Source: Virgibacillus_R byunsanensis (GTDB lineage: Bacteria > Bacillota > Bacilli > Bacillales > Amphibacillaceae). From it: a DNA stretch of 64,000 nucleotides. Each line of letters opens with the position of its first letter. The first letter of the stretch is position 1. The notes under the pieces are model-generated. The model was not told the DNA's origin and did no database searches. It was given only the letters and a program-made list of their open reading frames with translations. The stretch is from the NCBI RefSeq assembly GCF_042675965.1, contig NZ_JBHTKJ010000007.1:372001-436000 (forward strand), in the 5' to 3' direction. Below, one piece after another: positions 35,229-44,420 of this stretch. Position numbers and translations under genes: made by a program.

Positions 35229-36590
35229 CCTGAATTATTCATAGATACTCTTTGAATCACCGAATAATACTTGTCTGTCAAGCTTCACTCTTGATTTGAT
35301 AGTTCATCAAATAAATGAAAAAAGAATCCATTTCTGGTAGGGTTAAAGTGCGAACAAATAACCAACAGAAAGGATTCTTATAATGGCTACTTTACCGCAA
35401 ATAACGATGGATTTCAATCGTCAAGTTAAATTGTCGAACGATGGAGGCGCTCTTTCCTCCGATACAGGCGAGTTCTTATTTCGAGAGTTTGATGAAAAAA
35501 TCGGTTTTTTCGATACATTGTTCAACCATTTGAAGCTAAAAGACGAAAGACAGTATTATGCTCATTCCAGCGAAAATTTGCTTCGTCAAAAGGTTTATCA
35601 AATGGTTGCCGGATATGCCGAAGATGACGCGGCCGATCAATTGACACATGACCCTGTTTTCATGCAAATCATTGGAACCGATGCATTGGCTTCCCAACCC
35701 AGTTTATCCCGTTTGTTCCCACGATTTGATGATGAATCGATGGAACAAATAAATCAGGCGAACCAGGAATTGTTGGATAAAGTCCATCAATACAGGGAGT
35801 CTGAGGCACTTATCATTGATTTGGATTCCACCCATGCAGATGCCTACGGTGACCAGGAGGAAAAAGCCTTTAATACCCATTATGGTACTGTCGGCTTCCA
35901 CCCATTGGTAGCTTTTGATGGCGTGACAGCTGACTTTCTGAAGGCTGACCTGCGACCGGGAAATGTCTATACATCCATGGTGTCGTGGATTTTGTGAAGC
36001 CTCTTATCACCCATTACAATGAAGAATTCCCGGAGACGACACCATTTGTGCGCGGTGACAGTGGTTTTGCAGTCCCGGCAATGGAAAATTATATCAAGGA
36101 AGCGAAAGATGGCTTCTATCTGGACAGAATGAGCAGCCATTCCTATCAGTCGAATGAAGTAAGAATGTCGCTGAGCCTGTTGGCGTATAACTTAACCAAT
36201 TGGTTGCGCACACTCTGCTTTCCGGAAGAACAGAAAAGCATGCAAATTCAGACCATACGATCAAAAGTTATTAAGGTCGCCAGTAAATTAGTAAAGTCAG
36301 GACGCTCGCTGTATTTTAAATTATCTTCCAGTTTCGTGTATCAACGATTTTTCTGAAATGTACTTCAGCGAATTCAAGCTCTAAAACTGGAATGAAGCAT
36401 ATATATCGATTATTTCTCATTTTTAAAAGCCCCATCAAGACCAAGGGAGAAGTGTGTCCAAAAATGGCCAATTTTCAGCACTTGTGGTTGTATCTTGTTA
36501 TAACTTTTCTGATCACACCACATTTTTTAAAAAAACAACAGAAAAATAATTGTACCCAGCGCTTTTATTCAAAGGTATGAATAATTCGGG
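35229..36590 (+). mobile_element. Defective IS1380-family insertion sequence
   Basis: Terminal inverted repeats CCTGAATTATTCATA (35229-35243) and, inverted at the right end, CCCGAATTATTCATA (36576-36590). Flanked by a 5-bp direct repeat TTTAA (35224-35228 and 36591-36595), a typical target duplication. It is 1362 bp long, shorter than the 1.6-1.7 kb of full elements, which fits the internal deletion in its transposase. Confidence 0.88.
35383..36395 (+). pseudogene. IS1380-family transposase, frameshifted and internally deleted
   Basis: The first frame (35383-35997) encodes the N-terminal half, with NDGGALSSDTGEFLFREFD and the catalytic segment IIDLDSTHADAYG. After a frameshift near 35980 the protein resumes with EFVKPL-like VKPLITHYNEEFPETTPFVRGDSGF, the second catalytic region. 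About 100 residues are then missing before DRMSSHSYQSNEVRMSLSLL. A nonsense codon at 36354 precedes the last 12 codons. The gene cannot make an active transposase. Confidence 0.88.
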
Positions 36591-36595
36591 TTTAA

Positions 36596-36784
36596 ATATA
36601 ATAAATAAAATGATTTTTCTTAGTGGGGATGGACCTTTTTACGAAGGATGTCGTAAACGAATTTAAAGAAAATGATTTAAAACTAGAGAATAATTAAGAG
36701 GAGTAAGAGTGAAATAAATTATTTACCTGTATAATGAATAAACTCATTATACAGGTTTCTTTCTTAGAATGTTACTATAAAAAA
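36596..36784 (+). other. Gene remnant and terminator right of the insertion sequence
   Basis: A 22-codon frame with an ATG at 36629 behind GGGG ends at TAA 36695-36697. It looks like the tail of a gene lost when the insertion sequence arrived, but I cannot identify it. A perfect 13-bp hairpin ACCTGTATAATGA/TCATTATACAGGT (36725-36756) with a T-rich tail follows and would end its transcript. Confidence 0.35.
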
Positions 36785-36903
36785 TGAAATGACTTTTCCT
36801 TGGAAACGGAGGAAGTACCTCAGCTACATCATCCTCATTGATGGATACCTCGTCTTACATAAGAACACCGTCATAATTTGGTATGTAGATTCCAGGTTCC
36901 ATT
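36785..36903 (-). pseudogene. C-terminal relic of an M24 peptidase gene
   Basis: The minus strand reads MEPGIYIPNYDGVLM-stop-DEVSINEDDVAEVL, which aligns to the C-terminus of the intact M24 peptidase at 38354-39460 (EPGIYIPNYGGVRIEDEVYINEDG). It carries a stop and several changes. A third fragment of the same gene lies at 53311-53562. Confidence 0.75.
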
Positions 36904-36968
36904 TGTGTATTAATACTGCAGTAACCTACAGTTGAATAACACTGACATTTATAAGCAAAAATCAAACC

Positions 36969-36984
36969 TGGCATATAATTTGCA
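36969..36984 (+). promoter_or_regulatory. Sigma-54 promoter upstream of ocd-like gene
   Basis: TGGCATATAATTTGCA fits TGGCAC-N5-TTGCA with exact GG-N10-GC spacing. It drives the unit with the racemase relic and the ornithine cyclodeaminase-like gene 280 bp downstream. Confidence 0.7.
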
Positions 36985-37020
36985 TTAGAATTAAGTGATG
37001 AAAAGTGGAGGTGTAATCTA

Positions 37021-37163
37021 TTGGGGCGATCCATCTACTGAAGGGCTGATTTTAAAAAATGTGACGATTTTGCTGATTATCAAATCGACCGTTCACCTGG
37101 TTATAGGAACAACGCCAGAGTTGCTACATTACATACTCGTGGTGAACTATAAAGGGTGGAAGG
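37021..37163 (+). pseudogene. Proline racemase-like gene relic (copy A)
   Basis: Begins at TTG 37021 behind GTGGAGGTG like the intact gene at 39591. After a few codons it jumps to sequence matching 40300-40420, ending at TCGTGGTGAA. A TGA follows the sixth codon, and the catalytic SPCGTG region is altered. It is a deleted remnant that now forms the leader of the ocd-like gene. Confidence 0.75.
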
Positions 37164-37261
37164 AATCTTAGTAGGTGAAAGCGGATCAAAGATAACCGTT
37201 CTGGCTGATTTATTTGAACACTTTTTTGGAATGAAAAAATAAAATCAAGGGAGGATACTAC

Positions 37262-38218
37262 ATGAATTTGTTGTCCGGAAATGAGATAAATAAGATGATT
37301 ACTATGCAGGAAGTAATAGACTCCATTGAAGACTATTATATGCAAAATGAAGACACTAATAAAATTACTCCTGATCGTATGCATATTGATGATGGGGGAA
37401 ATACAGCATTATTAATGCCTGCTTTTTATGGTGACTATTATGCAACTAAACTAATCGGTGTTGCACCTAATAATAACAAACTAGATAAACCAACGATTCA
37501 TGGTTTGATGGTACTGTATGACCGAAAAACGCTTGAGCCTCTTATGACTTGTGATGCTATGCCAATTACTGCGTTGCGTACTGGGGCACTTGGTGGTCTA
37601 GGAATGAAATATATTTCAGATCAAAATGCCTCGTCCGTTGGAATCGTTGGGACAGGCACTCAAGGCTGGAGCCATTTGCAATCTGCGTGTACTATCCGAG
37701 ACATTGACTCCGTTTATGTCTATAATCGGAGCAACGAAAAATTAAAAGAATTTATTTCAAAAGCAGAAATTGAATTTCCAGATTTAACTATTCAAGAGGC
37801 AAAATTGCCTGAGTTAATTAAGAAATCAGATATAATTATCACAACAACAACATCGCAAACTCCTGTTTTACCCGATATGGAGCCATGTGATTGGAAGGGC
37901 AAACAGGTTATTGCGGTTGGATCGTTTAAGCCTTCTATGCAGGAACTGCCAAATACATTTTTATCCGAAGTAGACGAGTTTTATGTGGATGCATATAGTG
38001 CATTCCATGAATCGGGAGATATGATTAGTGCAAAATGTTTTGGTGCGAATGAAACGGATACCATGTCGTTGGAAAATATGATTAAGGAGCAACATAGACC
38101 AGAAAATATACAAGATAAAACTTTATTATTTAAGTCGGTAGGTATAGGTATATTCGATTTAATTACGGCCAAGATTATTTATGAAAAAAATAGAGATGGG
38201 AAAATTAATCGGATCTAA
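37262..38218 (+). CDS. Ornithine cyclodeaminase/mu-crystallin family protein
   Basis: 318 residues from ATG 37262 behind GGGAGGA. The Rossmann motif GIVGTGTQGWSHL binds NAD(P), and ITALRTGALGGLGMKYI is the family signature. Members include ornithine cyclodeaminase (ornithine to proline and ammonia), delta-1-pyrroline-2-carboxylate or ketimine reductases and alanine dehydrogenases. Because it lies with a proline racemase/hydroxyproline-type gene and prolidases, a pyrroline-2-carboxylate reductase that forms L-proline is as likely as cyclodeaminase. It has its own sigma-54 promoter. A broken duplicate lies at 52629-53305. Confidence 0.87.
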   Translation: MNLLSGNEINKMITMQEVIDSIEDYYMQNEDTNKITPDRMHIDDGGNTALLMPAFYGDYYATKLIGVAPNNNKLDKPTIHGLMVLYDRKTLEPLMTCDAMPITALRTGALGGLGMKYISDQNASSVGIVGTGTQGWSHLQSACTIRDIDSVYVYNRSNEKLKEFISKAEIEFPDLTIQEAKLPELIKKSDIIITTTTSQTPVLPDMEPCDWKGKQVIAVGSFKPSMQELPNTFLSEVDEFYVDAYSAFHESGDMISAKCFGANETDTMSLENMIKEQHRPENIQDKTLLFKSVGIGIFDLITAKIIYEKNRDGKINRI

Positions 38219-38301
38219 ATCAATTGTCAGATCCGTAAATAATCCTAGTTTGTGCACTGCTTTTCTGAAACTCTGAATACTTACCTTAATATACTATAAG
38301 G

Positions 38302-38344
38302 AAAAACACCTCTATGAGCAGAAAAAATTCATAGAGGTGTTTTT
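38302..38344. terminator. Bidirectional terminator between ocd-like gene and M24 gene
   Basis: Perfect 16-bp stem AAAAACACCTCTATGA/TCATAGAGGTGTTTTT with an 11-nt loop; it gives a T run on both strands. Confidence 0.9.
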
Positions 38345-38353
38345 CTATTGGAA

Positions 38354-39460
38354 TTATAAAACTTGTATTTCCCTTGGGAACGACGTCAATACTTCGACTT
38401 CACCGTCTTCATTGATGTAAACCTCATCTTCAATACGTACACCACCATAATTTGGTATGTAAATCCCAGGTTCTATGGTAAACAATAATCCTTTTTCAGC
38501 TATCTCATCATTATTTTCATGGATGGATGGTTCTTCATGTACTTCAACTCCAAGTCCGTGTCCAACACGATTGTTGAAATAGTCTCCATAACCGCTATCA
38601 TCAATCACTTTTCTTGCTGCTATATCAAAGTTTTTAAGGGCAACACCTGCTTTAACAGCGTTTACACCAGCTTGATTAGACTCCAGTACAATGTTATAGA
38701 TTTCTCTTTGTTTTTCCGAGGCTTCTCCAATAATGAATGTTCGTGTAATATCAGAACAATATCCATTTTTGGTTATGACACCAAAATCAATTAATAAAAA
38801 GTCACCATTTTGGAATGCACGTTCTCCAGGAACCCCGTGTGGCAATGCCGCTTTTTCACCGGCAAGTACGATAGTTGAAAAGGATGGACCAACAGCACCA
38901 AACTTTTTCATGAGAAATTCTAATTCTGCAGCTAGTTCAGTCTCGGTCATTCCGATTTTGACTTTTTTAATACCCTCAGCAAGAACTTTCTCTATGATAT
39001 CAACGGCTTCTTGTAAATAGTCAATTTCGTTTCTGGATTTTTTCCCTCTCTGGAAGTTGATTGTAGGTTGTATATCGTCATAGGAAGCATGTGGGAAAGC
39101 CAATTGCAATTGGTTATGACGGAACATACTGACCTCTTTTTTCTCCAAACCGATATGCTGCAAACTTGGTCCGTATTTACTTTTTAATTTAACAAACGGA
39201 TCCTCCTCATCGGAAATCGGAACAATATTTTTTACGAAGGATTCATTTTCAGCGATTTCCTTATCCAATGCCGGAACAAATAGTGTTAATTCCTTATTCC
39301 TACCATCCAAAATTAATGCCATAAATCGTTCGTGTGGATCAGAGTTAAAACCAGTATAGTAAAAAACATTTGCCGGAGCAGTAATCATTGCAACATCGAT
39401 ATTTCTTTCTGTTAATGTATCGAGAAGCACAGATATTCTTTCGTAGTAATCAATTGTCAT
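38354..39460 (-). CDS. Xaa-Pro peptidase, family M24 (complete metal site)
   Basis: 368 residues: an N-terminal creatinase-type domain (to about 130) and the pita-bread catalytic domain. All five metal ligands are in place: the two Asp in LIDFG and CSDITRT, the His in GHGLGVEVHE, and the two Glu in IEPGIYIP and VRIEDE. It should cleave Xaa-Pro bonds in imported peptides in the cytoplasm. ATG 39460 follows GGAGGG. It is divergent from the racemase-like gene, and each has its own sigma-54 promoter in the 130-bp gap. Confidence 0.9.
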   Translation of the reverse strand: MTIDYYERISVLLDTLTERNIDVAMITAPANVFYYTGFNSDPHERFMALILDGRNKELTLFVPALDKEIAENESFVKNIVPISDEEDPFVKLKSKYGPSLQHIGLEKKEVSMFRHNQLQLAFPHASYDDIQPTINFQRGKKSRNEIDYLQEAVDIIEKVLAEGIKKVKIGMTETELAAELEFLMKKFGAVGPSFSTIVLAGEKAALPHGVPGERAFQNGDFLLIDFGVITKNGYCSDITRTFIIGEASEKQREIYNIVLESNQAGVNAVKAGVALKNFDIAARKVIDDSGYGDYFNNRVGHGLGVEVHEEPSIHENNDEIAEKGLLFTIEPGIYIPNYGGVRIEDEVYINEDGEVEVLTSFPREIQVL

Positions 39461-39499
39461 ATTGAACCCTCCATTTATTTAAGTTATACCAGTGTAACA

Positions 39500-39515
39500 T
39501 GCAATTGTTATGCCA
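39500..39515 (-). promoter_or_regulatory. Sigma-54 promoter of the M24 peptidase gene
   Basis: Minus strand TGGCATAACAATTGCA, GG-N10-GC spacing exact. Start expected near 39489, about 30 bp before the gene. Confidence 0.8.
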
Positions 39516-39539
39516 CTACTATATGATGAAAATTCAAAC

Positions 39540-39556
39540 TTGGCATAAAAATTGCA
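39540..39556 (+). promoter_or_regulatory. Sigma-54 promoter of the racemase-like gene
   Basis: TTGGCATAAAAATTGCA, GG at 39542-39543 and GC at 39554-39555. Start expected near 39566, ahead of the GGAGGTGG site. Confidence 0.85.
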
Positions 39557-39590
39557 ATATATTGAGTAATAGAAAAATGGAGGTGGAATA

Positions 39591-40592
39591 TTGGATTTTA
39601 ATCGAATGATATCAACGGTTGATTTACATGTAGCAGGTGAGCCGCTACGCATCATCACTGGTGGACTACCGGAAATTCAAGGTAAGACACAACCTGAGCG
39701 CAGATTGTACTGTGTAGAGCACTTAGATAGTCTGAGAAAAACATTGATGAATGAGCCAAGGGGTCATCACGGAATGTATGGGTGTATTATTACTCCGCCA
39801 GCTTCAGAGCACGCTGATTTTGGAGTCTTGTTTTTGCATAATGAAGGGTGGAGCACGATGTGTGGGCATGGAATTATTGCCGTCGTGACCATGGTGATTG
39901 AAACGGGGCAATTTGAAGTGAAGGGCAATCAGAGAAAATTCATTATTGATAGCCCTGCCGGTGAAGTAATAGCCTATGCCAGGTGTAAGGGCCAAAAAGT
40001 GATAGATGTATCGTTTGAAAATGTAGCCTCATTTATCTATGAAAAGGACTTTATAGTAGAAGTAGATGGATTAACGTTCCCTGTAGATATCGCATTTGGA
40101 GGAGCATTTTACGCTATTGTTGACAGTGTCAAAGTAAATGTACAGTTGAATTTTGATGATTTACCAAAATTGCAGTTACTTGGCATGAAAATAAAACATT
40201 ATGTAGAAGAAAACCTAGATGTGACGCATCCAATTCAAAATGATTTAAAAGATATTTACGGTGTAATCTTTTCAGGTGAATCGTCTAATAAAGAGGCTAA
40301 TTTGAAAAATGTAACGATTTTTGCTGATCATCAAATCGATCGTTCACCGTGTGGTACGGGAACAAGCGCCAGAGTTGCAACGTTATATGCTCGTGGTGAA
40401 TTGAAAAAGGGTGAATCGTTCCTTCATGAAAGTATTACGGACGGCGTTTTTCAAAGTGAAGTACTACAGGAAACAAATGTTAATCAATATGACGCAGTCG
40501 TTCCAAGAGTTGCAGGGACAGCAAGCATAACTGGCTTTCATCAGTTCGTGGTAGACACGAGAGATTCCATGCCGGAGGGGTTTTTGTTGTGA
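39591..40592 (+). CDS. Proline racemase / 4-hydroxyproline 2-epimerase family protein
   Basis: 333 residues from TTG 39591 (GGAGGTGG upstream). Both catalytic cysteines are present, in TMCGHG and DRSPCGTGTSA, which favours racemase or epimerase over trans-3-hydroxyproline dehydratase, where the second Cys is usually Thr. VDLHVAGEPLRI is the family N-terminus. It would interconvert L- and D-proline or trans-4-hydroxy-L- and cis-4-hydroxy-D-proline; sequence alone does not decide. First gene after a sigma-54 promoter, followed by an oligopeptide transporter operon. Two deleted relics of the same gene lie at 37021 and 52376. Confidence 0.88.
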   Translation: MDFNRMISTVDLHVAGEPLRIITGGLPEIQGKTQPERRLYCVEHLDSLRKTLMNEPRGHHGMYGCIITPPASEHADFGVLFLHNEGWSTMCGHGIIAVVTMVIETGQFEVKGNQRKFIIDSPAGEVIAYARCKGQKVIDVSFENVASFIYEKDFIVEVDGLTFPVDIAFGGAFYAIVDSVKVNVQLNFDDLPKLQLLGMKIKHYVEENLDVTHPIQNDLKDIYGVIFSGESSNKEANLKNVTIFADHQIDRSPCGTGTSARVATLYARGELKKGESFLHESITDGVFQSEVLQETNVNQYDAVVPRVAGTASITGFHQFVVDTRDSMPEGFLL

Positions 40593-40623
40593 AACAGGTA
40601 TGTGCACAGAAGGAATATGTATA

Positions 40624-40638
40624 AATTTTCAGACAGTA
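40624..40638 (+). promoter_or_regulatory. Candidate CodY box before the Opp operon
   Basis: AATTTTCAGACAGTA, 12 of 15 matches to the CodY consensus, 55 bp before the binding-protein gene. The AT-rich background lowers its weight. Confidence 0.35.
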
Positions 40639-40692
40639 ATTCTATATGTGTATAAAATTTTATACTATTTTTAAATACAAGGAGGAAAAAGA

Positions 40693-42354
40693 ATGTCTAT
40701 AAAAAAGGTTAGTATTGTTTGGATCGTACTTTCTACTATTCTTATTTTGGCAGGATGTTACGGAGGTAGTGGTGAATCAATTGAAGAACCAAAACAAAAA
40801 GAAGGGGAGGCAAGCGAAACTGAAAGTGTATTACACCTTGCAACTACTGGTGAAATACCTACTTTAAAAACAAACGGAACAATGGATGGGCTATCACAAA
40901 CGATTGTTCAAAACATTTTCGAAGGGCTTTTTAGAATCGGCAAAGATGGTAACCCAATAGAAGGTATAGCAAGCGATCACGAAACTAGTGAGGATGGGAA
41001 GAAATATACGTTTTACTTAAGAGAAAACGCAACATGGTCAAATGGAGATCCGGTTACTACAAACGATTTTATATATGCTTGGAAAAAAGCACTTCATCCA
41101 GACACGTTTTCCCCACATGCTTATCTAATGTCGCAGATAAAAAATGCTACCGAAATTCAGAATCCGGAACATGATATGTATGGGAAGGTCGATAAGCTTG
41201 GGGTGAAGGCTGTGGATAAACATACATTAGAGGTTACATTGGAAAACGGTGTCCCTTACTTCATCGAGTTGTTAACGCATCCTGTTTTTTATCCGCAAAA
41301 TAAAAAGTTTGTCGAGGAACAAGGTGAGGATTATGCACTTGAAGTAGAAAATCTTATCTTTAATGGACCATACACTCTAGAATCCTGGGATCACAGTCAG
41401 AGCTGGAACTTAAAGAAAAATAAAGAATACTGGGATGTTGAGGCAGTAGAAACGAATGAAATTAATTTCAAGGTAGCTAAAGATACTTCTACTGAAGTAA
41501 ATTTGTACGAGGCAAATACAATCGATATCGCTAATCTATCTTCTGAATTTGTTGATGTATTCAAAGATGATGATGACTATGATACGTCTGTTAAGTCAGA
41601 AGTGTACTTTCTCCGCTTTAATCAGGAAAATGAATTTTTAAGTAACGCAAATATTCGAAAAGCACTTGATATGGCTTGGGATAAAGAACAAGCTGCGGAT
41701 GTTATACTAAAAAATGGTTCTAAGCCTGCTTATTACCTTGTACCGCATGAATTTAATGTATCACCATCTGGCGAAGATTTCCGAGAAAAATTCGGTGATA
41801 TGAACACAGGTAAAGTTGCAAAAGCACAAGAGTTATTTAAAAAAGGAATGGACGAACTGGGCGTCAATGAAGTCTCACTTGAATTATTAAGTTATGATGA
41901 CGGTCAACGGAAATCTGTTGCTGAGTATATTAAAAATCAATGGGAAACCAATCTACCAGGGTTGACAGTATCAATTAACCAGCAGCCAAATAAACAAAAG
42001 TTGGCATTGGAGGACAACCTTGACTATGATATTTCACATTCAGGATGGAGAAATGATGTTAACGATCCTGTAGAGTTTTTGTCCGTTTTTCTTTCAGATG
42101 GTCCATATAATTGGCAAAATTTTAAAAATGAAAAATATGATAAATTGGTAAAAAAGGCGCAAACGGACTTTTCGGATATTACGCAGCGGTTTAAGGACAT
42201 GCAAGAAGCGGAGCGTATCCTAATTGAAGAAGAAGCAGCTATCTCACCGATGTATCAGGCTGGATCTGCAAGACTAATAAAGCCATACGTTCAGGATTTT
42301 ATTGCACATTCAAATTCTACGTATAGCTATAAATGGGTTAAAGTCGATAAATAG
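40693..42354 (+). CDS. oppA: Oligopeptide ABC transporter substrate-binding lipoprotein
   Basis: 553 residues, SBP family 5. Lipobox LAGC with Cys22. Core motifs IFEGLFRIG and TWSNGDPVTTNDF match OppA/DppE and the protein at 878. AAGGAGG precedes ATG 40693. It is the first gene of a complete opp operon (oppA-oppB-oppC-oppDF) behind the racemase-like gene. Confidence 0.9.
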   Translation: MSIKKVSIVWIVLSTILILAGCYGGSGESIEEPKQKEGEASETESVLHLATTGEIPTLKTNGTMDGLSQTIVQNIFEGLFRIGKDGNPIEGIASDHETSEDGKKYTFYLRENATWSNGDPVTTNDFIYAWKKALHPDTFSPHAYLMSQIKNATEIQNPEHDMYGKVDKLGVKAVDKHTLEVTLENGVPYFIELLTHPVFYPQNKKFVEEQGEDYALEVENLIFNGPYTLESWDHSQSWNLKKNKEYWDVEAVETNEINFKVAKDTSTEVNLYEANTIDIANLSSEFVDVFKDDDDYDTSVKSEVYFLRFNQENEFLSNANIRKALDMAWDKEQAADVILKNGSKPAYYLVPHEFNVSPSGEDFREKFGDMNTGKVAKAQELFKKGMDELGVNEVSLELLSYDDGQRKSVAEYIKNQWETNLPGLTVSINQQPNKQKLALEDNLDYDISHSGWRNDVNDPVEFLSVFLSDGPYNWQNFKNEKYDKLVKKAQTDFSDITQRFKDMQEAERILIEEEAAISPMYQAGSARLIKPYVQDFIAHSNSTYSYKWVKVDK

Positions 42355-42368
42355 TTATTAATAAAAGC

Positions 42369-42406
42369 GTATCTTCTTATCGTCTTATAGGGTGATAGGG
42401 AGATAC
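42369..42406 (+). other. Intercistronic stem-loop between oppA and oppB
   Basis: GTATCT/AGATAC outer arms and TATC/GATA inner pairs, with no T run. It probably lets oppA be expressed more strongly than the downstream genes. Confidence 0.55.
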
Positions 42407-42467
42407 AATCCATAACTATTAAAGTAGTTGATTACAGATTTTTATACTCGAACTTAGAGGTGTCCAT

Positions 42468-43406
42468 ATGAAGAAATATATTGTAAGTAGACTCGCGTAC
42501 ATGTTATTTACATTTCTCTTAATCGCTACATTTACATTCTTTCTAATGCAAACGCTTCCAGGGTCACCATTTAACGATGAGCGAATGACTGACGCTCAAC
42601 AAGAAATTATGTATGAAAAATATGGTCTAGATGAACCAGTTTCCATACAATATGTAAAGTATTTAGGGAATATTATACAAGGTGATTTTGGTGTTTCATT
42701 TCAGTTTGAGGGTCGACCTGTCACTAATATTATATCCGAAAGAATTGGAGCATCTGCACTATTAGGTGCACAGTCACTTATAGTTGGTACGATTATCGGA
42801 TTATTGTTAGGCATTATTGCAGCACTCAAACATAATACGTATATGGATTATGGATCCATGATTTTAGCTGTAATTGGTTTATCCATTCCCAACTTTGTGT
42901 TCGCAGGTCTTCTCCAATATTGGGTAGGGGTGAGGTTACAATGGCTGCCAGTAGCTTTTTGGGAAGGTTTTGAGTATTCGATTTTACCTACAATATCGTT
43001 AGCCGCTTTTGTTGTAGCCACTATTGCAAGATTTATGAGAACGGAAATGCTGGATGTATTAGGGCAAGAATATATTAATACTGCTCGATCAAAGGGTATA
43101 CGTGATTCGGTAGTTGTATTCAAGCATGGTTTGCGTAATGCAATGATACCAATCATTACAATATTGGGTCCCTTAGTTGTATACCTGATGACTGGAACAT
43201 TAGTAGTCGAAAAAATATTCAGTATACCTGGTCTGGGAGAACAATTTGTTAAATCAATCATGACAAATGATTATCCAGTAATAATGGGTGTTACGTTATT
43301 TTTTAGTATACTTTTTATCACAGTGATTTTTATAGTCGATCTTCTTTATGGTGTAATTGATCCAAGGATACGGCTTTCAGGAGGTGGAAAAGATGGGCAT
43401 ACCTGA
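42468..43406 (+). CDS. oppB: Oligopeptide ABC transporter permease
   Basis: 312 residues with six membrane helices. The N-terminal FFLMQTLPGSPF and the EAA loop ARFMRTEMLDVLGQEYINTA-RSKG are those of OppB/DppB permeases. ATG 42468 follows TTAGAGGTG. It overlaps oppC by 14 bp. Confidence 0.92.
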   Translation: MKKYIVSRLAYMLFTFLLIATFTFFLMQTLPGSPFNDERMTDAQQEIMYEKYGLDEPVSIQYVKYLGNIIQGDFGVSFQFEGRPVTNIISERIGASALLGAQSLIVGTIIGLLLGIIAALKHNTYMDYGSMILAVIGLSIPNFVFAGLLQYWVGVRLQWLPVAFWEGFEYSILPTISLAAFVVATIARFMRTEMLDVLGQEYINTARSKGIRDSVVVFKHGLRNAMIPIITILGPLVVYLMTGTLVVEKIFSIPGLGEQFVKSIMTNDYPVIMGVTLFFSILFITVIFIVDLLYGVIDPRIRLSGGGKDGHT

Positions 43407-44409
43407 ACATAAACTAACCGATGACCTATTTGATGAGGCTGGTAACGACCATACAAAAGTGGAGAAAACAACTCGCCCACCAGCCACTTACTGGAAGGAT
43501 TCCTGGCTCCGTTTAAGAAAAAATAAGGGGGCAGTAGTTGGTCTGATTTTAATCATTATAATTATCTTGATGGCAATTCTGGGACCGATGATGAACAGTT
43601 ACGGGTATGAAGAACAAAACTTATCGCGAGCAAACCTTCCCGCTAAAGTTCCATTATTGGAAGAAATACCATTTATTGGGTTTGATGGTGTAGATATCCG
43701 TGGTAAGAACCAATATGAGCAAAAAAGTGTAGAAGGAAATTTTTGGTTTGGAACAGATGATTTGGGTAGAGATGTTTGGAGTCGAATTTGGCAAGGTACA
43801 AGGATATCATTATATATAGCTTTCCTAGCAGCATTATTGGATTTAATAATTGGTGTTGCTTATGGCAGCATTTCCGCTTTCTATGGTGGAAAAGTTGATA
43901 ATGTGATGCAACGTATTATAGAAGTGTTGGTTGGTGTACCTAATTTAATTGTTGTTATTTTGCTAATATTGATTTTACAACCCGGTATTATGTCAATTAC
44001 GCTTGCGATGGTAATTACTGGGTGGGTGAATATGGCAAGAATTATAAGGGGTCAAGTTTTAAAATTAAAAGGTCAAGAATTCGTATTGGCATCAAGAACG
44101 TTGGGGGCCAAAGATAAACAGTTATTGTGGGGGCATCTCATACCTAACTCATTAGGGCCGATTATCATTACCACGATGTTTACAATTCCAAACGCTATTT
44201 TTACAGAGGCTTTTCTCAGTTTCATAGGATTGGGAATTCAACCTCCTGCTGCATCTCTTGGAACAATAATCAATGATGGTTTTAAATTACTTAAAATATA
44301 TCCGCATTCGCTGATATTTTCTTCTATTATAATAAGTTTAATTATGATTAGTTTTAATCTTGTAGGTGATGGTTTGCGTGATGCATTTGATCCTAAAATG
44401 AGGAAATAG
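43393..44409 (+). CDS. oppC: Oligopeptide ABC transporter permease
   Basis: 338 residues from ATG 43393 (GGAGGTGG upstream; an earlier frame start at 43357 has none). OppC N-terminal segment, six helices, FGTDDLGRDVWSRIWQGTR periplasmic motif and the EAA loop ASRTLGAKDKQLLWGHLIPN. Pairs with OppB to form the channel. Confidence 0.92.
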   Translation: MGIPEHKLTDDLFDEAGNDHTKVEKTTRPPATYWKDSWLRLRKNKGAVVGLILIIIIILMAILGPMMNSYGYEEQNLSRANLPAKVPLLEEIPFIGFDGVDIRGKNQYEQKSVEGNFWFGTDDLGRDVWSRIWQGTRISLYIAFLAALLDLIIGVAYGSISAFYGGKVDNVMQRIIEVLVGVPNLIVVILLILILQPGIMSITLAMVITGWVNMARIIRGQVLKLKGQEFVLASRTLGAKDKQLLWGHLIPNSLGPIIITTMFTIPNAIFTEAFLSFIGLGIQPPAASLGTIINDGFKLLKIYPHSLIFSSIIISLIMISFNLVGDGLRDAFDPKMRK

Positions 44410-44420
44410 AGGTGATCAGC

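Larger units (their letters stand above)
36909..37937 (+). repeat. Segmental duplication, copy A
   Basis: About 1 kb nearly identical to 52264-53305: sigma-54 promoter, racemase relic and the first two thirds of the ornithine cyclodeaminase-like gene. Differences are scattered point changes and a few small indels. Copy A keeps the intact gene; copy B is broken. Confidence 0.9.

Noticed and set aside
36629..36697. 22-codon frame next to the insertion sequence as a real gene
   Set aside because: It is very short and probably the tail of a lost gene; kept only in the description of that stretch.
44412..44420. GTG start of oppDF at 44412
   Set aside because: This GTG is part of the GAGGTGATC ribosome site of the TTG at 44421.
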